Of a stretch of DNA of 64,000 bases, positions 35,948 through 45,570 are shown one piece after another. The DNA comes from Sphingobium sp. AP49 (GTDB lineage Bacteria; Pseudomonadota; Alphaproteobacteria; Sphingomonadales; Sphingomonadaceae), in contig NZ_CP124576.1 of assembly GCF_000281715.2 (NCBI RefSeq), positions 2,363,501 through 2,427,500 of the forward strand. The letters run 5' to 3'. The notes beneath the pieces were generated by a model. That model had not been told where the DNA came from and made no database searches. It saw only the letters and a program-made list of their open reading frames with translations. Made by a program: the position numbers and the translations under genes. How positions within the stretch are numbered: position 1 is the stretch's first letter; the number at the start of each line of letters is the position of its first letter.

Positions 35948-37462
35948 CTAATCCCGCAGATAGAGGCGCCCGACGCCGTCCGGCATCGGAACCATATGAT
36001 AGCCGCGCCGCAGGGCATAGCGGATCAGGCTTTCGTCGGGGCGCAACGGCAATTTCCGGGTGCCATTCTCATAGCCGGTCAGGATTGCAGCGGGCGGCGC
36101 GCGATCGAGATCGGGCAGCGTGGCCGGAGCCAGCATATGGAGGCGTCGTGCCTTGGCCGGGTCGATCGTCCAGCCGGTTCGATAGACAAAGGGGCCTGTC
36201 GCAGTGCGCGCGTCGATGGCCAGTCCGCTATCGACAGCAAGATGCGGCGACAGGGTCAGGACGGCATGGCCACCGGAGGCGCGGACCAGCCGACCCAGCC
36301 AATGGGCGTTGGCCTCCGCCTGCAACAGCGGTGCTCCGTGGCGCACGGCGGCGAAGTCGCGTATAGCGGGTAGCATCCCGGGAATGGTAGCAACGCACAT
36401 CAGGGTGATCGCCCCTACGCGCAGGCGCTGCGGCCAGTGGCGGGCGTCATCCAACATATAGCCAAGCGCCAGTGCCAGCGGCGGCAAGAGCGGCATCAGA
36501 TACTGGATTTGTGTCGGCGTGGGCAGCGCCGCCCCGATCAAGGCGCCGGCGGCCATCCAGATAGCGAGGCGGCGACCAGGCGAGCGGACACGTCCCCGCA
36601 TCGCGAACCGGTTTGCAGCCTGCAGCAGAAGCGCCGCCAGCGCAGGCCCTTTCCACAGATATTTGAGGAGATCGGTTGCCTTCTCAAGCCCTCCCAGTTC
36701 ATGGGCCGCCCCATTGGCGGCGTACCAGGCATGGGGCGCGGTCATACCATAAGTCAGCACGCCATAGACGAAGCCCTCCGGACCGGCGATCCAGCCAAGC
36801 AGGAGTGGCCCCATGCCTAGTATCGATCCGAATGCCAGCAGCATCGCGGCGCGCATGCCGCCCCGCCCGCCCGCCGTGATCACGAACAGACCGACGGCAA
36901 GGCCGAGCGGGGCAAAGTTCAGCTTGGTGGCGATCGCCAGGCCATAGAAAATACCCGCAGCGATCCAATGCCGGCCATTGCAGCGGCGCAGGGCCTGCAG
37001 GGTAATGAGCATGGCTGCCGATGCGAGCAGTGTCGCGAGCATGTCGTTGCGGACGACGCTGGCGGTGAACTGAAAGGCGGCCGTTGCAGCGACCAGCAAT
37101 GTAGCAAGGGTGGCGCTGAACCGTGAAATGCCGGCGATGCGTTGCGCCACCGCGATCAGGCCGAGCGACGCCAGCGCCATGAGCGCCGTCGCAAGGCGCA
37201 TCGCCAGGACCATGTGCCCAGGCGCCCACAGGCTGAGCGGTGCCAATGTCCAGGCATGCAAAGGCGGCTGAAGATAGGCAAAGTCCCGGAAGATCGTCAG
37301 TCGGGCGCTGAAATAGGCGCCGGCGACATACTGGCTTTCATCATGATCGAACGGGGCCGCGATGGCGGCAGCAAGGAACCATAAGGCCAGGATCGCGACA
37401 ATCAGGCCTGCGACCGGCAGGCCGGGACGATCCGCCCGCGCCGTCGAAATGAAACGATACAC
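35948..37462 (-). CDS. GT39-type multi-pass membrane glycosyltransferase
   Basis: About 504 residues with roughly ten hydrophobic helices and a soluble C-terminal domain. The first extracytoplasmic loop contains FDHDESQYVAGAYFSARL, the acidic DE motif of the PMT/ArnT/GT39 family, which moves sugars from polyprenyl-phosphate carriers onto lipid A or proteins. LVVRNDM-like and TKLNFAPLGLA segments fit the family. GTG 37462 with AGGGG upstream is preferred; the frame also has ATG 37597, which would add 45 residues without homology that I recognise. Acceptor unknown. Confidence 0.8.
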   Translation of the reverse strand: MYRFISTARADRPGLPVAGLIVAILALWFLAAAIAAPFDHDESQYVAGAYFSARLTIFRDFAYLQPPLHAWTLAPLSLWAPGHMVLAMRLATALMALASLGLIAVAQRIAGISRFSATLATLLVAATAAFQFTASVVRNDMLATLLASAAMLITLQALRRCNGRHWIAAGIFYGLAIATKLNFAPLGLAVGLFVITAGGRGGMRAAMLLAFGSILGMGPLLLGWIAGPEGFVYGVLTYGMTAPHAWYAANGAAHELGGLEKATDLLKYLWKGPALAALLLQAANRFAMRGRVRSPGRRLAIWMAAGALIGAALPTPTQIQYLMPLLPPLALALGYMLDDARHWPQRLRVGAITLMCVATIPGMLPAIRDFAAVRHGAPLLQAEANAHWLGRLVRASGGHAVLTLSPHLAVDSGLAIDARTATGPFVYRTGWTIDPAKARRLHMLAPATLPDLDRAPPAAILTGYENGTRKLPLRPDESLIRYALRRGYHMVPMPDGVGRLYLRD

Positions 37463-37626
37463 CTTGCTTTCGCCCCTTGTTGTCGCCGCATCCTTGGAGA
37501 ACAGGATGCCATTGCGCAAAATATTTTCGGTTATCCAGGCTGTCCCCGCGACGGCAGGACGGCATGGCACCGCAAAAGCCGCCCATGGGACAGGCATGTG
37601 ACGACAATAGGACGCACGGCGCTTGA

Positions 37627-37655
37627 TTGACTAACCGCCGTACCGTGCCTAAATC
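37627..37655 (+). promoter_or_regulatory. Candidate secA promoter
   Basis: TTGACT (37627-37632), a 17-bp spacer and TAAATC (37650-37655) give a start near 37662 and a leader of about 57 nt before secA. Confidence 0.4.
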
Positions 37656-37718
37656 GCGGCGCATGTCTGCGTGTACGCCCCCTCGGGCGGGCGCGTCCCC
37701 ATTTTGTCAGGAATTTGC

Positions 37719-40463
37719 ATGTTCGGCGCACTCGCCAAGTCCATTTTCGGATCGTCCAACGAACGTTATGTGAAATCGCTGGGCAAGGTCATCGACCAGA
37801 TCGCGTCCTTTGAACCTGCAGTCCAGGCAATGAGTGACGAGGAACTGGCGAACCAGACCGTCCGGTTCCGTGAGCGGCTGACCGGCGGCGAGACGCTTGA
37901 CGACTTGCTGCCCGAAGCCTTCGCCACTGTGCGCGAGGCTGGCGTGCGCGTGCTGGGCATGCGTCATTTCGATGTCCAGATGATCGGGGGCATCGTGCTC
38001 CATCGCGGCGAGATTGCCGAGATGCGCACGGGCGAGGGCAAGACGCTGGTGGCGACGCTGGCAACCTATCTCAACGCACTGGAGGGCAAGGGCGTTCATG
38101 TCGTCACGGTGAACGACTATCTGGCCAGCCGCGACTGTGAGTGGATGGGCCAGATCTATCGTTTCCTGGGGCTCACCACCGGCGTGATCGTCCCCAACCT
38201 GTCGGAAGACCAGCGCCGCGAGGCCTATAATGCCGACATCACCTATGCGACCAACAACGAGCTGGGTTTCGATTATCTGCGCGATAATATGAAATATGAC
38301 CGTGCCTCGATGGTCCAGCGGCCGTTCAACCACGCGATCGTTGACGAAGTCGATTCGATCCTGATCGACGAAGCCCGCACGCCGCTCATCATTTCCGGTC
38401 CGACCGACGACAAGTCGGAACTCTATGTCGCGGTCGATGCGATCGTGAAGCAGATGAACGATGCCGACTATGAGAAGGATGAGAAGCAGCGCACCGTCAC
38501 GCTGACCGAGGACGGCACCGAGAAGATCGAACGCCTGCTGGAGACTGCGGGCCTTCTGCAGGGCAATAATCTCTACGATTTCGAGAACACCCAGGTCGTC
38601 CATCACGTCAACCAGGCGCTGCGCGCGGTCGTGATGTTCCGCCGTGACATCGACTATATCGTCAAGGACGGCAAAGTCGTCATCATCGACGAATTCACGG
38701 GTCGCATGATGGATGGCCGTCGCTGGTCGGACGGCCTGCATCAGGCGGTGGAAGCCAAGGAAGGCGTCAATATCGAGCCGGAGAACCAGACGCTGGCGTC
38801 GGTGACCTTCCAGAATTATTTCCGCATGTACCCCAAGATTTCGGGCATGACCGGTACCGCCTCGACCGAAGCGACCGAATTCTACGAAATCTACAAGATG
38901 AACGTCGTCACCATCCCCACCAACAAGCCGGTGCAGCGGATCGACGAGGAAGACAGCTTCTACAAGAATCTGGAAGACAAGTTCCGGGGCATTGCCAAGA
39001 CCATCAAGGTCCATGCCGAGATCGGCCAGCCAGTGCTGGTTGGCACGGTGTCCATCGAAAAGTCGGAAATGCTGTCCGAATTCCTGAACCAGGAAGGCGT
39101 CAAGCATGCGGTGCTGAACGCCCGCTTCCATGAACGCGAAGCGCATATCGTGGCCCAGGCCGGGCGCAAGGGCGCGGTGACGATCGCCACCAATATGGCG
39201 GGTCGCGGCACCGACATTCAGCTCGGCGGCAATCTGGAGATGCGGGTCGAGGATGAACTGGCCGGCATGCCCGAGGGCGCCGAACGGGACGCCGCGATCG
39301 AGAAGATCAAGGCCGAGATCGTCGCTGAGAAGGCAGAGGTTCTGGCCGCCGGTGGCCTGTTCGTGCTGGCGACGGAGCGTCATGAGAGCCGGCGTATCGA
39401 CAATCAGTTGCGCGGCCGTTCGGGGCGCCAGGGCGATCCCGGCCTGTCGCGCTTCTATCTCAGCCTCGACGACGATCTGATGCGCATCTTCGGACCGGAC
39501 ACGATGTTCGCCAAGATGATCCGGTCGAATCTGGAGGATGGCGAGGCATTGCCGCCGTCCAAGTGGCTAAGCAAGGCGATCGAAACCGCCCAGCGCAAGG
39601 TTGAAGCCCGCAATTACGACATCCGCAAGCAGGTCGTCGAATATGATGACGTGATGAATGACCAGCGCAAGGTCATCTATGAGCAGCGGGCGGACATCAT
39701 GGATTCCCAGACCGTGGACGATGTCGTCATCGACATGCGGCACGAAACGGTCAACGATCTGGTCGGCGCATCCTGTCCTCCGGGCAGCTATCCCGAACAG
39801 TGGGATATGGAGACGCTCAAGGCGCGGACGGCCGCTATCCTTGGCCTGGAACCCGATTTCGACGCCTGGCTCGCCGAAGATGCGGTCGACCCGGAGATGA
39901 TCGAGCAGCGCCTGTCGGCATTGGCCGACGCCACTGTTGCGGACAAGATCCAGGACATTGACGCCGCAGATTGGCACATGATCGAAAAGAGCATCCTGCT
40001 CCAGAGCCTCGACCATCATTGGAAGGAGCATCTTTCCACGCTCGATGCCCTGCGGCAGGTCGTGCATCTGCGCGCCTATGCGCAGAAAACCCCGATCAAT
40101 GAATATAAGCAGGAAGCCTTTGCCCTGTTCGAGCGGATGCTGGAAAATATCCGTGAGGATGTGACCGGCTCGATCGCCCGTGTGCAATTCCGCATGGACA
40201 GCGCCGACGCGCTGCCGCCGCCGCAGTTCGATCTGCCGGTGCTGCCCGACTTCATCACCACGCATATCGACCCCTTCTCGGGCGAAGATAACAGTGCCGA
40301 CATCGACGGCGGTCAGATCGCCGGGATCACGACCACGATTCCGCGTCCCCCGGTAGATAATGTGGCACCGGGCGAGTTCGCCAATCTCGATATCAGCCGC
40401 AATGCGCTATGCCCTTGCGGATCGGGCCAGAAGTACAAGCATTGCCATGGTGCGCTGAACTGA
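37719..40463 (+). CDS. secA: SecA, preprotein translocase ATPase
   Basis: A 914-residue motor that drives preproteins through SecYEG. It has the DEAD-type core ([40 protein letters not shown]), the preprotein cross-linking domain, [29 protein letters not shown] and [13 protein letters not shown]. The C-terminal SecB-binding zinc tail [14 protein letters not shown] is intact. ATG 37719 follows AGGAA; upstream in-frame extension to 37671 is unconserved. Followed by a long terminator hairpin. Confidence 0.98.
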   Translation: MFGALAKSIFGSSNERYVKSLGKVIDQIASFEPAVQAMSDEELANQTVRFRERLTGGETLDDLLPEAFATVREAGVRVLGMRHFDVQMIGGIVLHRGEIAEMRTGEGKTLVATLATYLNALEGKGVHVVTVNDYLASRDCEWMGQIYRFLGLTTGVIVPNLSEDQRREAYNADITYATNNELGFDYLRDNMKYDRASMVQRPFNHAIVDEVDSILIDEARTPLIISGPTDDKSELYVAVDAIVKQMNDADYEKDEKQRTVTLTEDGTEKIERLLETAGLLQGNNLYDFENTQVVHHVNQALRAVVMFRRDIDYIVKDGKVVIIDEFTGRMMDGRRWSDGLHQAVEAKEGVNIEPENQTLASVTFQNYFRMYPKISGMTGTASTEATEFYEIYKMNVVTIPTNKPVQRIDEEDSFYKNLEDKFRGIAKTIKVHAEIGQPVLVGTVSIEKSEMLSEFLNQEGVKHAVLNARFHEREAHIVAQAGRKGAVTIATNMAGRGTDIQLGGNLEMRVEDELAGMPEGAERDAAIEKIKAEIVAEKAEVLAAGGLFVLATERHESRRIDNQLRGRSGRQGDPGLSRFYLSLDDDLMRIFGPDTMFAKMIRSNLEDGEALPPSKWLSKAIETAQRKVEARNYDIRKQVVEYDDVMNDQRKVIYEQRADIMDSQTVDDVVIDMRHETVNDLVGASCPPGSYPEQWDMETLKARTAAILGLEPDFDAWLAEDAVDPEMIEQRLSALADATVADKIQDIDAADWHMIEKSILLQSLDHHWKEHLSTLDALRQVVHLRAYAQKTPINEYKQEAFALFERMLENIREDVTGSIARVQFRMDSADALPPPQFDLPVLPDFITTHIDPFSGEDNSADIDGGQIAGITTTIPRPPVDNVAPGEFANLDISRNALCPCGSGQKYKHCHGALN

Positions 40464-40483
40464 TTGGCTGCTCATCGCAGAAT

Positions 40484-40526
40484 AGTGAAGGGGGCGTGGT
40501 TCGACTGAACCGCGCCCCTTTTCACT
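40484..40526 (+). terminator. Strong terminator of secA
   Basis: GGGGCGTGGTTC (40491-40502) and GAACCGCGCCCC (40507-40518) form a 12-bp stem with one G-U and a 4-nt loop, followed by TTTT. Flanking AGTGAA and TTCACT extend the pairing, so it could also work in reverse. Confidence 0.9.
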
Positions 40527-40799
40527 ATCAGGACAACTTCATTCATCATGGATCGGCCATCGGGCTAGCGGGGCACGGGCCGAGCATGTCGGCGGCGGCC
40601 ATAGCCGCCATCAGTGTCGTCGCTCCGATCGACGAACCCGTGTCATCGCTGGAATCGCGATCGGCGGCATTTTGAGGCACGGGCCGGGCACCGCGATTGG
40701 CACAGGCAGATGCTACATTCCTTCCGCCTTGACGCTGCCAGCACCCTGCGCCTCTGAGCGCGGGGTGCTGCTGCGGTTTGCCCAGGTGCTTGGCCGGGC
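40527..40799. other. Intergenic region downstream of secA with one further inverted repeat
   Basis: No gene is supported in the roughly 340 bp between secA and the next gene; a 29-codon frame near 40586 has no ribosome binding site of note. CAGCACCC and GGGTGCTG flank a paired GCGC core at about 40739-40771, a terminator-like hairpin without T-run, probably the end of the minus-strand membrane-protein gene. Confidence 0.4.
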
Positions 40800-41189
40800 C
40801 TAACTCGCCCAGAGGAAGCGTACCAATGACATAGAAAGCGCAAAAACAAAGGCATATCCAAATCGGTCCAAGCTGACCAAATCCTGCCCTCGTCTGTCTC
40901 TAAATCGTCCGATCAACGTCATAAGAATGCCAGCGACGATCGGCGCGATGACTAGGTTTAGCGCCCGGAGGCGTGGGTTCGAAATGGACGAGTGGGGAAA
41001 TATCCATAGGCTCAAACCGCCAGCCATTGATCCCCAAAGAACAAAGCCGATGGTCGACAGCACCGGATTTTTCGGTTTCTTCGCAGTGTCTGCGAGACTG
41101 TGAAAGCCCAGTTCAACGAGCAGTTCGACAACCATTTGGAGCAATATCTCGCCGAGAAACTGGAGAACGATCTCGAATATAAACTCCAT
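40800..41189 (-). CDS. Small conserved membrane protein, function unknown
   Basis: A 129-residue protein with an amphipathic N-terminus (MEFIFEIVLQFLGEILLQMV) and three predicted membrane segments (TIGFVLWGSMAGGLSLWIF, LNLVIAPIVAGILMTLIG, FGYAFVFALSMSLVRFLW). I recognise the pattern as a conserved hypothetical of sphingomonads but know no function. ATG 41189 with GGAG about 10 nt upstream is used; 41207 is an alternative. It begins 29 bp after tRNA-Ser on the same strand, and may share its transcript. Confidence 0.75.
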   Translation of the reverse strand: MEFIFEIVLQFLGEILLQMVVELLVELGFHSLADTAKKPKNPVLSTIGFVLWGSMAGGLSLWIFPHSSISNPRLRALNLVIAPIVAGILMTLIGRFRDRRGQDLVSLDRFGYAFVFALSMSLVRFLWAS

Positions 41190-41217
41190 TCGCTCGGTGC
41201 TCCACATTTCCCAGCGA

Positions 41218-41307
41218 TGGCGGAAGCGGTGGGATTCGAACCCACGGTGAGCTTGCACCCACGGCGGTTTTCAAGACCGCTGCCTTAAACCACTCGGCCA
41301 CACTTCC
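41218..41307 (-). tRNA. tRNA-Ser (anticodon UGA)
   Basis: Reading the minus strand, acceptor GGAAGTG pairs with CGCTTCC. The anticodon stem GCGGT/ACCGC carries the loop CTTGAAA with anticodon TGA. A long serine-type variable arm (CGTGGGTGCAAGCTCACCG) and the T arm GTGGG-TTCGAAT-CCCAC are present. The discriminator is G and CCA is encoded. Confidence 0.96.
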
Positions 41308-41672
41308 GTTGCGACGCTTCCTAGCGAACCCGGCCGCCAAGCCAAGCCTAAAATGGCATATGGCGATAATGCGATGAGAAAGGCCGATGCGCTCCCCGCC
41401 GCAAGGGGCAAGCGGGGAGCGTTTCCGGCAACTGTCGGGCACCAGAACCCGTTGGCACCTATGAAAGCTGCTGCGGTTCGTCATACCACTATTGGGGTAT
41501 GATACCGAAAGTCCTGGTATTTTCCTGCTTCAATCACTGCGGATAGCGCCATTCGGGCGCGGAACGGCATATCAGTCACACTGGCGGGACATTCATCAGC
41601 TTTGCGCTCCGATGGCCGGCGGATGCGGTTAAGGGGTTTCGCCCGCCGCCATCCCTGTGCCACAAAAGGCGG
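41308..41672. other. Intergenic region with terminator-like hairpin
   Basis: No supported gene in 365 bp. CGCTCCCCGC (41390-41399) pairs perfectly with GCGGGGAGCG (41412-41421) and is followed by TTT, a good hairpin with no annotated gene ending before it. The rest probably holds the promoters of tRNA-Ser (minus) and the lytic transglycosylase (plus). Confidence 0.45.
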
Positions 41673-42725
41673 ATGGCAGATTCTCGGATTAGCTCGCTGG
41701 CCATTGCCCTGATGCTGGGTGTGGCGACCATGGTAGCCGGCGTCTGCACGCCATCCATCGCGATGGCGCAGGATGATGGTGACTTTCGCACCTATCTGGA
41801 ATCGCTGCGTCCCAAGGCGCGGGCGATGGGTATCCGCGATTCAACGCTGGATGCGGTTTTCCCGACGCTGACGATCAATCCCCGCGTCGTCGCTTTGGAC
41901 CAAAGTCAGCCGGGGGGCGGGGCTTATTCACCGATCCCGAATTTTGAACCCTATCGGCGTCAGCATGTCGATGCTGCCCGGATCAGCCGTGGCCGCAGCG
42001 TCTATGCGGCCAATCGCGCCCGCCTGCAGCGGATCGAAGCGGAAACCGGCGTGCCCGAGGAGATCATGGTCGCGATCTATGGCCATGAGACGAATTACGG
42101 CGCCTATACCGGCGATTTCGACCTGATCCGATCGCTGGCGACCCTGGCCCATGAAGGGCGTCGGCGCACATTGTTCGAGCCGGAACTGCTGGCGACGCTC
42201 AAGATGCTGGATAATGGCGTCCCGCGTAGTCGACTGGTCGGGAGTTGGGCCGGAGCCACCGGCTATCCCCAATTCCTACCGTCCGTCTATCTGCGCCTGG
42301 CAAAGGACGGCGATGGCGACGGCAAGGCGGACATATGGACCAGCGAGGCGGATGCGCTGGCGTCGATCGCCAATTATTTCGTGGCGGCGGGCTGGCGTCG
42401 CGGTCAGCCCTGGGGCGTGGCGGTCAGCGTTCCTGCCGGTTTCGATCGCGGGACGGTCGCGGCCCGGACCACGGCGCCGCGCTGCCCGCGCGTATTCAAC
42501 CGGCACAGCCGCTGGCTCAGCATGGCAGAATGGCGCAAACTGGGTCTGTATCCCAGCAGCGGGATCTGGCCGGCGGATACGGTGTTGGCAACGCTGCTGG
42601 AGCCGGACGGGCCGGGTAAGACCGCCTATCTGCTGACCAGCAACTATCGCGCGATCCTGGATTATAATTGTTCCAATTTCTATGCTTTGTCTGTGGGGTT
42701 GCTGGCGGATGCGGTCAAACAATAG
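41673..42725 (+). CDS. MltB-type lytic murein transglycosylase
   Basis: A 350-residue periplasmic or outer-membrane-associated enzyme that cleaves the MurNAc-GlcNAc bond with 1,6-anhydro ring formation. It has a signal peptide (SLAIALMLGVATMVAGVCTPSIAMAQ, including a cysteine but no clean lipobox). The catalytic Glu is in IYGHETNYGAYTG, with family motifs SWAGATGYPQFLPSVY and DGDGKADIW (EF-hand-like loop). The last codons overlap the rlpA start. First gene of a cell-wall/replication cluster. Confidence 0.92.
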   Translation: MADSRISSLAIALMLGVATMVAGVCTPSIAMAQDDGDFRTYLESLRPKARAMGIRDSTLDAVFPTLTINPRVVALDQSQPGGGAYSPIPNFEPYRRQHVDAARISRGRSVYAANRARLQRIEAETGVPEEIMVAIYGHETNYGAYTGDFDLIRSLATLAHEGRRRTLFEPELLATLKMLDNGVPRSRLVGSWAGATGYPQFLPSVYLRLAKDGDGDGKADIWTSEADALASIANYFVAAGWRRGQPWGVAVSVPAGFDRGTVAARTTAPRCPRVFNRHSRWLSMAEWRKLGLYPSSGIWPADTVLATLLEPDGPGKTAYLLTSNYRAILDYNCSNFYALSVGLLADAVKQ

Positions 42726-43722
42726 GTTCTGGATACTGGCTGGCTGCGGTGCGCTGACTTTTGTGACCAGCAGTGGACAGGCAGCTCCGCCACCATCGGC
42801 GCAGGCCGCTGCCGTCGACGGTCCGGCCACGACAGGGCCATCCTATCAGGTCGGCGGTGTCACCTACACGCCGGCCGATACCGCCAATTATGACGAGGTT
42901 GGCTATGTCGGCTGGTATGGCGACGATGCGTCCGGCAAGGTTACGGCCAATGGTGAGGCATTTCTGCCCGACGCCGTCACCGGCGCCCACAAGACGTTGC
43001 CGATGCCGAGCTATGTCGAGGTGACCGCGCTGGATAGCGGGCGCACCATCCTGGTGCGGATCAACGATCGCGGGCCATTGGCCAATGATAAGATTATCGC
43101 CTTGTCGCACGGCGCTGCCGAACAATTGGGTATCGTGAGCGGCAGCACGGCCGCTGTCCGGGTGCGTCGGGTCAATCCGCCGGAGCAGGAAAAAATCCTG
43201 TTGCGGTCCCATGGCCGCGCACCCGAGCGAATTGCCGCGCCGCCGGCCCTGATCAAGGCGTTGCGCCTTCGCCTGCCGCAATCACCGGTTGCGCCGGTCG
43301 CCCGCCCGGTGACGGCGGCATCGGCAACGGCGCCTGACAAAACAGCGGTTCTGCGGGCGGCCAGCCCGCTCCCGGCACGGCCAGGGGTTTCCTATGACGG
43401 CATCGCCAAGCCCGCACCCATGCCAGCCGCGCCGGCTTCTGTCCCAGCCAGATCGAGCGCGACGCCCGCGCCTGTAGCCTCGAAGCCGCCAGCGCCAGCC
43501 GCCAGCGGCGGCGGCTATGTAGTTCAGGTGGCTGCTCTTTCCTCGCGCAGCCGGGCCGACGCGCTGGCGCGGCAGATCGGCGCGCAGGTGGCGGAGGGCG
43601 CCGGCATGTGGCGCATCCGCTATGGTCCTTACCCAACCCAGGCGGCAGCGCAGGCCGGCATGAAGGCTGCTGCCGCGAAGGGCTTTGAGAATGCCCGGAT
43701 CATGGCTAATGACGCGCGATAG
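42709..43722 (+). CDS. rlpA: RlpA-family septal ring lytic transglycosylase with SPOR domain
   Basis: A 337-residue envelope protein. Signal sequence is followed by a double-psi beta-barrel domain (YVGWYGDDASGKVTANGEAF, VEVTALDSGRTILVRINDRGPL) typical of RlpA, which cleaves denuded glycan strands at the septum. A long Ala/Pro linker leads to a C-terminal SPOR domain (GGGYVVQVAALSSRSRADALA) that binds denuded septal peptidoglycan. ATG 42709 overlaps the mltB stop by 17 nt; in-frame ATG 42682 is possible but buries the signal peptide. Confidence 0.9.
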   Translation: MRSNNRFWILAGCGALTFVTSSGQAAPPPSAQAAAVDGPATTGPSYQVGGVTYTPADTANYDEVGYVGWYGDDASGKVTANGEAFLPDAVTGAHKTLPMPSYVEVTALDSGRTILVRINDRGPLANDKIIALSHGAAEQLGIVSGSTAAVRVRRVNPPEQEKILLRSHGRAPERIAAPPALIKALRLRLPQSPVAPVARPVTAASATAPDKTAVLRAASPLPARPGVSYDGIAKPAPMPAAPASVPARSSATPAPVASKPPAPAASGGGYVVQVAALSSRSRADALARQIGAQVAEGAGMWRIRYGPYPTQAAAQAGMKAAAAKGFENARIMANDAR

Positions 43723-43769
43723 GCATCGCGATCCGCCCAGCGAATCCATTCAGTCGAAGGCTTGAGTTC

Positions 43770-44933
43770 ATGAAGAAATCCATTGCCGCCACCTTGTTCG
43801 TCGGCCTGCTGGCCCAGCCGCTGGTCGCCGCCGCGCCGCCCTACACCAGCGAGGCGCCGATCGCTTACATGAAGGATTTGTCGTCGGGCGCGGTGCTCTA
43901 TGACAAGGGCGGCGAAACCAGGATGCCGCCGGCATCGCTCGCCAAGATGATGACGGCGCATGTCGCTTTCCGCCTGATCCAGAAGGGCGAACTCAAGCTC
44001 GACACGAAATTCACTGTCCGCCCCGAAACCTGGCAGAAGTGGCACGGCCCGCAGGCCGGTTCGACGATGTTCCTGTCGGCCGGCGAGCAGGTTTCGGTCG
44101 AAAACCTGCTGCACGGCATCGTGACGCTCTCGGGCAACGACGCCTGCGTGGTGCTGGCCGAGGGGATCGCCGGGACCGAACAGGCCTTTGTCGCGCTGAT
44201 GAACGAGGAGGCCAGGCGCATGGGCCTTCGCAACAGCCATTTTGGCACCAGCAACGGCTGGCCGGATGAAGGCGTCACCTATGTGACCGCCGAGGATCTC
44301 GCCAAGCTGGCGCAGGGGACGATCGAGGAGACGCCTGACCTCTACAAGCGGTTCTACGCCACCCGGTCCTTCACCTGGGGCAAGACGATGGGCGGGTCGG
44401 ACATTAATCAGGCCAATCGCAATCCCATCCTGGGCAAGATCCCCGGTGCGGACGGCCTCAAGACCGGGCACACCGAAGAGGCGGGTTTCGGCTTCACCGG
44501 ATCGGCCGAGCAGGATGGCCGCCGGCTGGTGATGGTGGTTGCCGGCTTGCCGACCTTCAACGGCCGGATCACCGAGTCAGTCCGTTTTATGGACTGGGGC
44601 TTCAAGGCATGGAAGGCACAGCCGCTGTTCAAGAAAGGGCAGACGGTCGAGACGGCCGAGGTTCAGCTTGGCAGTGCCACCAGCGTCGCGCTGGTCGCGC
44701 CGCAGAACCTGGCCGTAACCTTGCCACGCACGGCATCGGCGAACGTCAATGTAAAGGTCGTCTATACCGGCCCGATCAAGGCGCCGATCGCCAAGGGGCA
44801 GAAGATTGCCGAACTGATCGTATCGACACCCGATACCCCGCCACAGGTGATGCCGCTTGTCGCGGGCGAGGATGTCGCCGAGGCGGGGATGTTCGGTCGC
44901 CTTTGGAACGGCCTGAAATCGCTGTTCGGTTGA
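43770..44933 (+). CDS. D-alanyl-D-alanine carboxypeptidase (PBP5/6, DacA/DacC type)
   Basis: A 387-residue low-molecular-weight penicillin-binding protein that trims the terminal D-Ala of peptidoglycan stems. Signal peptide ends near LVAAA; the SxxK motif is S56-LAK59, SGN is in VTLSGNDACVV and KTG in LKTGHTEEAGFGF. A C-terminal PBP5_C beta domain and a final amphipathic helix (MFGRLWNGLKSLFG) for membrane attachment are visible. RBS GAAGG precedes ATG. Downstream of mltB and rlpA, so this is a peptidoglycan remodelling trio. Confidence 0.94.
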   Translation: MKKSIAATLFVGLLAQPLVAAAPPYTSEAPIAYMKDLSSGAVLYDKGGETRMPPASLAKMMTAHVAFRLIQKGELKLDTKFTVRPETWQKWHGPQAGSTMFLSAGEQVSVENLLHGIVTLSGNDACVVLAEGIAGTEQAFVALMNEEARRMGLRNSHFGTSNGWPDEGVTYVTAEDLAKLAQGTIEETPDLYKRFYATRSFTWGKTMGGSDINQANRNPILGKIPGADGLKTGHTEEAGFGFTGSAEQDGRRLVMVVAGLPTFNGRITESVRFMDWGFKAWKAQPLFKKGQTVETAEVQLGSATSVALVAPQNLAVTLPRTASANVNVKVVYTGPIKAPIAKGQKIAELIVSTPDTPPQVMPLVAGEDVAEAGMFGRLWNGLKSLFG

Positions 44934-44943
44934 GTTTGTTCGC

Positions 44944-45570
44944 GTGAACCCTGGCCGTTTCATCACCTTGGAGGGCGGCGAGGGCGCCGGCAAATCGACC
45001 CAGTTGCGCGCGCTGGCGGCGGCGCTGCGCGCGGGTGGCCTGGAGGTCGTCGAGACCCGTGAGCCGGGCGGCAGCGAAGGCGCAGAGGCCATTCGCGCCA
45101 TGCTGTTGACGGGCGGGGATGATCGCTGGAGCCCGCGCGCGGAGGCGCTGATGTTTGCCGCGGCCCGCGCCGACCATATCGAGAAGACGATCCGGCCGGC
45201 ATTGGCGCGCGGTGCCTGGGTCTTGTCCGACCGTTTTCTCGATAGTAGTCGCGCCTATCAGGGGCAGGGCGATCTGGACGACGCCGACATATTGACCCTG
45301 CACGCCCTAGGCAGCGCGGGCTTCCTGCCGGACCGGACATTATTTCTGCAGCTGCCGGCCGAGCAGGCCGAAGCACGGGCACTGATTCGGGACGGAACCG
45401 CATCCGATCGCATCGGGGGACGCGATCGCGATTTCCACCGGGCAGTTGCCGCAGCCTTCGTTCGTTTTGCGACCACGGAGCCAGAGCGCATTCGTACCAT
45501 CGACGCCTCCGGCGATGCTGCTGATGTGACAGGACGCCTGCTGGCTGCACTGGCTGATCTGCTGCCATGA
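44944..45570 (+). CDS. tmk: Thymidylate kinase
   Basis: A 208-residue kinase converting dTMP to dTDP. The P-loop is EGGEGAGKST, DRF motif LSDRFLDSSRAYQGQG, and the lid region TASDRIGGRDRDFH. Starts at GTG 44944, 10 bp after the carboxypeptidase gene, and overlaps holB by ATGA. The tmk-holB pairing is widely conserved. Confidence 0.95.
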   Translation: MNPGRFITLEGGEGAGKSTQLRALAAALRAGGLEVVETREPGGSEGAEAIRAMLLTGGDDRWSPRAEALMFAAARADHIEKTIRPALARGAWVLSDRFLDSSRAYQGQGDLDDADILTLHALGSAGFLPDRTLFLQLPAEQAEARALIRDGTASDRIGGRDRDFHRAVAAAFVRFATTEPERIRTIDASGDAADVTGRLLAALADLLP

